A stretch of 17,789 bases of DNA, from assembly GCA_000697335.1 (NCBI GenBank), contig JNEM01007551.1, positions 1 through 17,789 on the forward strand. Reading direction: 5' to 3'. Shown in pieces: positions 10,085-17,789 of the stretch. Numbering within the stretch: the first letter of the stretch is position 1; every line of letters starts with the position of its first letter. A program made the translations under genes and the position numbers. Source of the DNA: Conidiobolus incongruus B7586 (lineage: Eukaryota > Entomophthoromycota > Entomophthoromycetes > Entomophthorales > Conidiobolaceae). The notes under the pieces were generated by a model, which was not told the DNA's origin, did no database searches, and worked only from the letters and a program-made list of their open reading frames with translations.

Positions 10085-10370
10085 TTGAAGGATGATTTTT
10101 TATCAAATATGAATATGTTATTAGACGATTTGGTGTGCCTTTTGGATCCATGGTCATTAGTTTGCTTTCATGCTTCATAAGTTGGTAATGTGGCTTGAAT
10201 GTTAGCTTTGTTTAAGTGTAATTTCTCTAAATGTGGGACCTTTTGATTATCTGTACCTATTCTGTAAATGTTCGTACAGTATGGTGATGATAAAATAAGA
10301 ATCTCTAAATAGACATTGATATAATAATAAGCAATAAAGTCAGTATCCTTGTAGTTTGAACCAATATATT
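10085..10370 (-). pseudogene. F-box/LRR family relic D
   Basis: On the minus strand, 66 codons are open from 10368 to 10171, without an ATG, between TAA (10369-10371) and TGA (10168-10170). The translation contains YLEILIL and then VPHLEKLHLNKANI, followed by LPTYEA. This fits the early LRR section of copies A and B, where a YLEV-like strand is followed by LxxLxLxxxxIPLxTL. The same frame runs on past the TGA towards about 10085 with weaker similarity. Upstream to about 10500 the base composition still looks gene-derived, but no frame matches the F-box. I read this as an internal piece of a dead family member. Similarity was judged by eye. Confidence 0.45.
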
Positions 10371-11950
10371 AATAAATCACACTGACGGTGATAAGTTTGG
10401 ATAAGTAAGAGGTTCTACTATGGAGAATAATATAGAGATCTGTAAAGCAACCATTAGTGTCATAGAGATTGTTATTATTCAAATAAAATAATAGTTCTTG
10501 GGTTAATGAATATTATTTAGTATAATATAAATAAGGTCATTGTAAGATATGATAATTTAATTATAATCATATAATAATCTGCTATATTTCAAATTTAAGA
10601 CTATAATATATATCTATTAAACAAAATAGTTTAAATAAACTAAAAAATAGATTGATTCAATTTCTGAGGTATTCATTTAATATATAGCATATATTTGTTT
10701 CCTGAGATTACAATTGTTGAGTGCTTTTATAAAGAATAGAAGTTATAAATTTTTATTATAATTTTATATATTCAATTATATAATATTTTAGTAACACTAG
10801 GTCCATTATATATTATATATTAGCGATGAAATCTATAGATTCAAAAAAATGATGAATGAGATATAGAATATTATATAACGAAGGTAAATTATAAAATAAT
10901 AATAATCCTTTGACTATATGATATATTGAAAATAAATCAAAGCTAATTATGAATTCAGTTTTGTAACAATTATCAGAATATAAGTAACAATTTTATTATT
11001 ATAAATTAATTAAAATAAAACATAATATTAGTTTAATACATTTTAATTTTTTATTATTCTATAATTAGATGAAGTAATATTTTAATTTATTCAAATTTTT
11101 ATATCTTACTCAAATATCGAAGTTTTTTTAATGACTTAATTAATATAATATATATCCGTAAACAAACAAAGGTAATATTAGTCAATGAAATAATAGCTGT
11201 AGTATAATCGTTGGCTCGTGTTTATTGAATTATTATATAATTTATCAAATAATAGCTGAAATTATCATTTATTATATAAATAAGGATTTCAAATTAAAAT
11301 TTTGGAATAAAATATCAAAATTTACTAGTGGTGAAATAATGAATTTGGGTTACATGGATTAATTAATTAAAAATTTTCGATAATTTTTTTTTCGAATATA
11401 AAATCTTTGAATTTGAATGGCAATATAATATATTAAAAAATCTGATTTTATAAATATTAATAAAGATACAATACTGGCGTAGTTAATATATATTTAAATT
11501 ATTCAAACAAATATATTATTAATTATGCCAAAAAAAGTTATGAAAAAATAGGTGATATATAAATTATATTTCAAATTTCCATCTAACATTGAATATGCCA
11601 GCTATAATATCAAATATATTGAATATTGACATTATAATTATAAAAGTAATTTTTAGAAAATATATCAAATTAGGAGTGATAGAGGTTAATTGTCCAAATT
11701 TATGTTATAAAATATATTTAAAAATATAAGACAAAACTATCTTAATTTTCCCCAATTATAATATTTTAAAAAATTATTTTGTATTGAAATTACTAATTTA
11801 ACATTATATACACTAATTAAGTTGAAAATAGTATATTTTATAAGATTATTTCAAATAAAATTGAATTGAATAGAAAACTGAGTTTATAAACTTGTTGAAT
11901 AATATTGCAATTTCAGTATTAAATCCAAATATTATATCATCAAGTTTTGG
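10371..11950. other. AT-rich intergenic stretch
   Basis: 10371-10500 may be further decayed sequence of the neighbouring LRR relic. From about 10500 on the DNA is low-complexity A+T with no coding frame, RNA signature or repeat array that I can recognise. Confidence 0.6.
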
Positions 11951-12262
11951 ATGATTAACTTATTCTTTTTGGTTCACTAAGCCAGTATCAAATATCCCAA
12001 TTCTGGATGTCCCAAAGGTCCACGGGCCGGATATGAAGTTGTATATGAATGATTTTTTCGCAGCTCCATAGTTGTTTGTAAATATCAGAAACTGGATAAT
12101 GATAATCCTATATAATTGAAAGGTTCTTACGCTATTGAATCCGATCAAAATGGTAAAATTGTGAGTGAAGAACTTACGCCAGAAATTAAAGGTATTAAAT
12201 ATCATTGCATAGCCCAATATGAGTTTGATAATCGGGTTGTTAGAATGAGTAAAAATGTATAG
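11951..12262 (+). pseudogene. decayed small reading frame, possibly secreted protein
   Basis: One plus-strand frame from ATG 11951 to TAG 12260-12262 (104 codons) has coding-like composition throughout and is broken about three times, with no shift of frame needed. It opens with a short hydrophobic run (MINLFFLV) that could be the start of a signal peptide, then has three Cys in SGCPKG, VVCKYQ and YHCIAQ, and a polar end rich in Glu, Lys and Asp. I do not recognise a family. The higher G+C of just this segment, against almost pure A+T on both sides, is the best evidence that it was once selected as a gene. The 85-codon open frame on the opposite strand (11960-12217) is judged to be its shadow. 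Confidence 0.4.
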
Positions 12263-13290
12263 TATTGTGAATTGATGAAAAACTAATCATATCAGCCTAT
12301 TTGTTAGTTTTCTTTTACAATATCATTAATTTTAATGATAATTATAGCCAATATTAATTATTATTACTTATAATTAATTGATTGTAAATACAATTCAATC
12401 TTTCAAAAGTTGCGCTATTATTTGATGAATAATAGAATTGAAAATAATCATTTTGTTCATATTAAAAAATCCAAATATATATAATAAAAAGTAATAAAAT
12501 GAATATAAGTTTGATAATGTTATAATTAGTGCAAAAATTCAATATAATTTCAATATGAATGAGAGTTAATACTTTGGAATAATGATTAATAACTGTAAAA
12601 ATCATACTGAATAATGATCCAATCTGATTACATAAAAAAGATTTATTATTATTCTTTTTTGTTTTCAAATTATTTTATAATATTATTCAATTGAAATAAA
12701 AATATATAGCCATAAATAAAGTTTTTGAAAATTGGATATAAAGGTAACGACTCCAAAAGATATATTTACTCACATATATTTATTCCAAAAACATTATTAA
12801 TAATTTATCCAATGAGTATTAAATATATTATTTTTTGATCAAAATGGTTAATTGTTTATGGGTGATTTTTTTATCCAAAATTAGCATCATTCTACAATTT
12901 TACAGTTTAATTCTTTTATAAAACATGTTAATGAATTCGAGGATAGCATCCTTCAATAAACTACAGATTGTATCAAATATTTGAATTTTGTTCATATACC
13001 ACATTTCAAACAATTAATTTTTGCATAATTTTAAAATTGAATAAATTTTAAATTATTCAAATTAAAAAAACATTAGTTTTAGGGTGACTGTAAAATCCAA
13101 ATTTCCCATAATAATATGGAAATAAATTGTATCATTTATAAATTAATTTTAATATAGTCTCAATTTAACTAAATTACACAAACAATTCAATTAAATTAAT
13201 TCAATAATAATAATAATAATAATAGTAATAATATATAATATAATTTAGTTAATCAATATAAAATATAATATTTAAATTATTGATTCAATA
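12263..13290. other. AT-rich stretch upstream of SEC5
   Basis: No gene is recognised. A 68-codon minus frame at 12462-12668 encodes a low-complexity Ile/Asn/Phe-rich string and is judged chance. A short AAT tandem lies at 13203-13223. The promoter of SEC5 must be here, but no specific element can be defended. TAA at 13273-13275 closes the SEC5 frame upstream of its ATG. Confidence 0.6.
13203..13223. repeat. (AAT)7 microsatellite in the SEC5 upstream region
   Basis: Seven perfect AAT units, followed by AGT and two more AAT, end about 65 bp before the SEC5 ATG, so probably in the 5' leader or core promoter. Length variation here could alter the leader, but nothing in the sequence shows that it matters. 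Confidence 0.85.
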
Positions 13291-16200
13291 ATGTCAAGGA
13301 AACCTTTACCGAATCCAGAATATTATAATAGTCAACCAAGTACTCCAAGTACTCCTCAATCTCAAACTTCTCCAGTAGTGCCTCCAAGAAGGAGGATTTC
13401 GCAATTAACAATATCTTCAAGTGTCAAAACTCCTACAGTGGCCTCATATAGTGAATATAGCGAAGAAGAAACCAATGATAGTAATTCATCTTTTTAAAAA
13501 TTACAATGATTACATAATTAATTTTGGAATAGTTTTAAGATTTTATCAAATTGACAATTTCGACACTAAAGAGTGGCATTTACACGATTATTCAAAAACT
13601 TTAAGCTCGCATCAGCAGGCTGTAGTCGCTCAGAAATTGAACGAACCTGAAGATGTTAATGGATTTGTGAGTGACACGACAGTGACTGGAGGGTTGAAAG
13701 ACCCTTTGGAAGTTTATAGAACTATTAAGTAATTAGTAATTGTTAATAGTTAGAATCATTGTTAATCGAATTTTTTTTAGTCCAAAATCTAAAAAATCTA
13801 ATATTAAATTTACAGGTAACTTAGTTTAATCTTTAGAATTACTAACACTAACTAATATATCAATAGAAAATGAAATGAATATTAACCACAAAGAATTTAA
13901 TCCCAAAAAATTTTTACAGCTGATTCATTATGAGACCCCGAAGCAGGATTTGATAAGGGGTAATGAAAAGTTGAAGTATAAGATGAAGGAACAGTCTCAG
14001 TCCCTAAGATCTCTGGTTAAGACCAATTTTGATGGATTTGTCGGTGCTAAGAGTACCGTGGATGGTAAGCTTATTGTATATTGGCTATAGTTCTTAGTGT
14101 TAATTGGTGGTTTAGATGTACATGAAGAAATGATTGAAAAGGGGATGGTTCCCGAAACTGGATATGGTACCGACAATTTGATCACTTATTTAGATGGTAA
14201 TATCTCAAAAAATAAACTTAGTAACTACATGCCTATATTCACCTCATTACTATCTTAGAGGCTGTCGAACAAGCCAATGCCGTATTTGGTCCCATCATCC
14301 ACCGCAGTAGCAAAGCCGAAGAAATTCGTAACATCATGTCGCATTTAGAACGCCATCGCTTCTACTTCGACTTACCAAGTACTTTACTATCCAACATGAA
14401 ACAAACTAAATACGATCAAATCGTCAAAGACTACAAGCGAGGCAAACAACTTCTCAAAAATATTCAACAAGATTCAAATAACTCGAATAGTTTGAATTCT
14501 TTGATGGAGAAAATTTGGCAGAAGATCGAATTCAGTGTGGATAAGGTTCGAGATAATTTGTTCTGCAAATTGGATGATCCTTGGATGGAGATCGAGTCTC
14601 AAGCCAAGTATATTGAATTATTACTCCAATTGGATTCTAACAAAGATCCTCTCCTCTATTATATTCATAATCAGCATATTTGGTTGGCTGATTATATTCA
14701 TAGAGCGTTTAGTGAACATACTCAAGTTGTTACAAGTAATTGAATTTTGAGAATTTATTTTAATATTTTATTTATATGAGTGTTATTTTAGACATCATAT
14801 CTACATGTTCTGCAGATCCCAAATCAGCATCTCAAAGCGACAAGGAATTCAATTTGAAGCATTTCCACCACCTTTTATCTTCTTTCGGTAATGATGCATT
14901 CCAAAATCATATCGAAGACTCCAAAGAGAGCAAAATCTGGCGCAGTACACTCGATGAAGCAAAACTCTTGTTGAATGTTGTGGCTAAAACAATCCCTGAA
15001 CTTCATCGTTTCTTTATCCAGTTGGATCGTAACGAAATTCGCCGTACCCAATTCCCTGGTGATATGACATGGGTTCAGTGGCATTCAATGAATCATGACG
15101 TATTTGAAATGCTAGGTCTATCTATTCATAGACTATTCCATCCTGATCAAATTTCTCAGGCGAGCGCCCAGATTTTAGGGAATGTATCGCTACCTCCGCT
15201 CCCCGTAAACACTACTAATTCTTACGTTATTGGTTATTACATCTCTCAAATTGCCGTGGAAATCAATTCAGCGATTCAGGAATCGAGACCTATCACACTG
15301 AAGACCGACACTCGCAATCTATTGTACGACACGTTGATTATGGTACGAACCGACTGTATCACTATGTACTGCGACGTGTGGCGCAACGATATCAAGTATC
15401 TCTTCCAATCCGACGAGGGTGTCACCTCTCAAATCGCGAAACACTTTCTCGACTTCCAAACCTTCAGTCTGGATAGCTTAGCCTCCATCTACAATGTGGT
15501 CCCAGTGACAATGTGCATCGATCCCAAGGTAGAGGAGGACAAAATGTTTAATATCATCGTCCCTACACTCATCGAAACTATCCTGGCATTCTTGGCCGAG
15601 TTAAGAACTTACGCATTTAAGGAGTTACCTCAAACTAATAATCAGAATGATGTCAATAATTCTCCAATGTTGGTAGTAGATCCAGAAAAGGTAGATTGAT
15701 CAAAAATATCCACCAATCCAATTGACTAATCTATATTTAGGGTATTCGCATGCTCTCCGCTCTTAACTACGCTGTCCAAACGGAGAAAGGACTGAATCAA
15801 CTGTTCAGTCACCTTCAAACTAAGTTCCAATTTAGTAAGATGAGTGATGTCAAAGACATCAAAACCGGATTCAAGAAACTCAAAGATGAATTGTTTGATA
15901 ATTATATTCGTCTCAAATTCACCAGAATTCATCGTATCCTTGAAAGAGGAATTATTAAGTCCGATTTTATGTGGGGTAACGATGGAGTACCATCAGGTAA
16001 TTATAATCAACCGCTCCTTATTTTATTTATTCACCGTTATTTAGAAATTCGTCCCTATGTTTATGATACCCTCATGTGTTTAGTATTAGTTCACGCCGAA
16101 ATCACCAAAATCTCAACGGAAATGCTCAAAAAAATCATGCCTCACCTCAGCGATCTGGTGAGTCAAGACTGCTTAGAATTGTTTGGAAAGTTGAAGGCAT

Positions 16201-16504
16201 TTGGAATGGAGGGTGCCCTACAAGTAATTTTGATTTTATTACCTATTCATTTATAGTATACTAACATTAATTTTAGGCTACACTTGAAATTGGTTTCATC
16301 AAAAACACTTTGAAACCCTACACTTCGCAAATTTCCAAAACGAATTATGACAAGTTGATTCATTGGGTCCAACGCACTCAGTACAAACCAACTTCCCCCC
16401 CTCTCGATGCCTCCAATCCCAAACTGCAGGAACTCGGCAAATTGGTAGCCAAATCGGAGAAGTATACCAGAGGCATGTTTGGATGCTTTGGTGTTGATGG
16501 TTAA
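13291..16504 (+). CDS. SEC5: exocyst complex subunit Sec5, ten exons
   Basis: Sec5 is a subunit of the octameric exocyst, which tethers secretory vesicles to the plasma membrane before SNARE fusion. Exons: 13291-13480, 13533-13728, 13781-13815, 13867-14064, 14116-14196, 14259-14735, 14792-15690, 15741-15996, 16045-16223, 16277-16504. They join in phase to 912 codons, close to yeast and human Sec5. Introns are 48-62 nt, all GTA...AG. A Ser/Pro-rich tail (1-63) is followed by FYQIDNFDTKEW, a DPLE motif, then the conserved Sec5 N-terminal block FNPKKFLQLIHYET...LIRG...STVDDVHEEM (about 151-212). Helical Sec5 rod sequence continues to GALQATLEIGFI (around 834-845). The animal TIG domain that binds RalA is absent, as expected in fungi. 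The start is the first ATG after an in-frame TAA (13273-13275). All splice phases agree and no break is seen, so I take the gene as functional. Exons are richer in G+C than the F-box/LRR genes nearby. Confidence 0.95.
13840..13856 (+). promoter_or_regulatory. overlapping branch-site motifs in SEC5 intron 3
   Basis: TACTAAC at 13840-13846 is followed directly by CACTAAC (13846-13852) and ACTAAT (13851-13856), ahead of the acceptor AG at 13865-13866. The first copy is an exact consensus branch site, and the others could serve as spares. Confidence 0.6.
16259..16265 (+). promoter_or_regulatory. TACTAAC branch site in SEC5 intron 9
   Basis: An exact match to the fungal consensus branch site, 11 nt before the acceptor AG (16275-16276). 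It supports the intron call at 16224-16276, whose removal joins GALQ to ATLEIGF, a junction typical of Sec5 proteins. Confidence 0.85.
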
Positions 16505-16837
16505 TTTAAAGTTATAAAAATAGTTGGATTTTAAAATGATTATTTATTGGTTCATATCAAAGCATTTATAATTTTTTAATCACTGATAATATAAAATTTT
16601 TAAAATTATTTTTTTTATATTTTTAAATATGTTCAATAATTATCAAAATATAATATAATTAAATCAATGAAATATTAACTGTTCATTTTTCAAATTATTT
16701 TTCTATTAATTAAACAATTTCAAAAAAATATATGTTTTTATTGTTGTAATAATCATAAATTCATTTTTGTCTTATCAATTCTTTCTGAATTCAAAATTTT
16801 ATAATTGACATTCTTCATCCCTCAGCTTTGATAAAGG
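16505..16837. other. SEC5 3' flank
   Basis: AT-rich sequence containing the SEC5 3' untranslated region and the space before the minus-strand relic. No gene or RNA was recognised. Confidence 0.65.
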
Positions 16838-17700
16838 CTATTCTACTGGGTAATTAATTTGAAAATTTGTCTTTATTGTTACCACAGCTGAATATGACTT
16901 TATATTTTGGCAATTCTTAAAGAAACTGGAATCTATTTGTATTTTATCAATGTAATAAAATTTAACCAGTTTCAAACAATTAGTAGGTAAAGGAGCTGCT
17001 GACTGATATACAATTGTTGGAATTGGACTGTCAAATACTCAGATATGCTGCAGTGCTCTAGTATCTAATCTAAAGTCTCATAACTACAGTGTGCAAAAAC
17101 CATGGTCAATCTCTTTGAATTTATAATGGGGTCAATGTATATAAGTTGTTTCAATGTAAACAGTGTGGGAAAAAAGTCCTTGTTTATTTGGTAATGGTTC
17201 CCTTATTTATATGTAAGAGTTGGTAAGGGTTCAAAGATAAAATAAGACAAGATAAGATCAAGTAAATAAAGAGATAAGATAAAGCAAGCAGATATGATTG
17301 ACATGTCATGATGATGATAAAGTGATCTGATCCATGACAGAATTTGAAATATTTTTACAGAGATGGCAATAGATTTGAAAGTATTCAAAGTTGGAAATTT
17401 CAAGTTCAAGCTTGGAATATTGAAAATATTAGATATTGAATATTATCCTAAATGTCTGATTCTGAATATAACCCAATTACTAAATGATTAAAATGGTGGG
17501 AGTTAGAAATGTGGTTTAATGGTTTTTGACTCATAGAATTATCAATAATTGACCTTCTTGATATTAGATTGTCTGATCAAAAATTAGTTCAAACAAGGTT
17601 ACAATTGGGTGTTGTAGTCTACCATTGAGAGTATTTGAAGAATTGGAATATGGTAACCCAGAAAATGAGAGTATTCAAAATTGGGAGATTTAGAAAAGAT
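16838..17700 (-). pseudogene. F-box/LRR family relic C
   Basis: A dead member of the family of copies A and B, minus strand, tail-to-tail with SEC5. The best part is 17038-16838 (66 codons to TAG 16838-16840): APLPTNCLKLVKF, then IDSSFFKNCQNIK. It aligns with SPIPPNSLKQIEL and LDFGIFRNCSNLK of copy B. Upstream, a second frame (17067-17205) gives FFPTLFTLKQLIYID, equivalent to the FPNLKTAKM unit; across a single TAA (17203-17205) the same frame continues with LNLKFPTLNTFK (about 17415), equivalent to LEFPIFNHVKSF of copy A. The frame changes between about 17039 and 17065, and stops are numerous beyond 17415. Repeated LRR-like words near 17625-17645 and 17670-17690 suggest the relic reaches about 17700. 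No F-box part is found. The segment 17217-17300 has become purine-rich and low-complexity. Confidence 0.7.
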
Positions 17701-17789
17701 AAAAACAATCAATTAATTAATTAAAATTAACAGACTCTCTTGTCTGATAGTGTTACACGTTGTCTTTATTAACCACATATAATTATTTG

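Noticed and set aside
11960-12217. 85-codon open frame on the minus strand
   Set aside because: It overlaps the plus-strand decayed small gene, opens on TTG rather than ATG, and reads as an Ile/Phe/Asn-rich string with no family. Judged an antisense shadow.
12462-12668. 68-codon minus-strand frame with a hydrophobic end
   Set aside because: Low-complexity Ile/Asn/Lys/Phe composition typical of AT-rich non-coding DNA, with no recognisable family and no conserved-looking motif.
13997-14185. Minus-strand open frame across SEC5 exons 4-5
   Set aside because: Antisense shadow of well-supported SEC5 exons; it also crosses an intron.
14875-15084. Minus-strand open frame inside SEC5 exon 7
   Set aside because: Antisense shadow of the long conserved exon.
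15844-16264. Alternative plus-strand frames over SEC5 exons 8-9
   Set aside because: Out of frame with the Sec5 reading and without family resemblance.
17235-17283. Cluster of GATAAG words as a GATA-factor regulatory site
   Set aside because: They lie in a purine-rich low-complexity part of relic C, with no gene whose promoter this would be.
17299-17308. Perfect 10-bp palindrome TGACATGTCA
   Set aside because: A single short palindrome inside a decayed gene, expected by chance; no partner site or promoter context.

Overview
The window looks like nuclear DNA of a very AT-rich fungus, most likely an early-diverging (zygomycete-grade) one such as Conidiobolus or another Entomophthoromycotina. 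Three things point there. The main gene is a fungal-type exocyst SEC5 with nine introns of only 48-62 nt, GTA donors and, in two of them, an exact TACTAAC branch site. Two intronless F-box/LRR-like genes belong to a divergent family that I recall as strongly expanded in Conidiobolus. The genes stand as islands of moderate GC in intergenic DNA that is almost pure A+T. The species assignment is inference; I could not run a search.

Layout: 1-510 is transposon debris, with the C-terminal end of a mariner transposase running in from the left edge and a possible piggyBac-like scrap on the minus strand. 511-3591 is AT desert, broken by a higher-complexity, hairpin-rich island at about 2096-2440. 3592-4950 (+) and 6322-7629 (-) are two intact paralogous F-box/LRR genes facing each other. 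7630-13290 is a gene-poor stretch with a second hairpin-rich island (about 9345-9790), an LRR gene relic (about 10085-10370, -) and a decayed small, possibly secreted reading frame (11951-12262, +). 13291-16504 (+) is SEC5, ten exons, 912 codons, apparently whole. From 16838 to about 17700 (-) lies a decayed member of the same F-box/LRR family.

How it fits together: SEC5 is the only conserved housekeeping gene; it encodes an exocyst subunit that tethers secretory vesicles to the plasma membrane. The remainder is a fast-turnover neighbourhood: two live and two dead members of one F-box/LRR family, transposon remnants and decaying unique sequence. I found no CRISPR array, tRNA, rRNA or intact transposon. 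The best candidates for something undescribed are the two hairpin-rich islands (possible non-coding RNAs), the F-box/LRR birth-and-death cluster, and the stop-free 48-nt intron in SEC5, which could be retained without breaking the protein.
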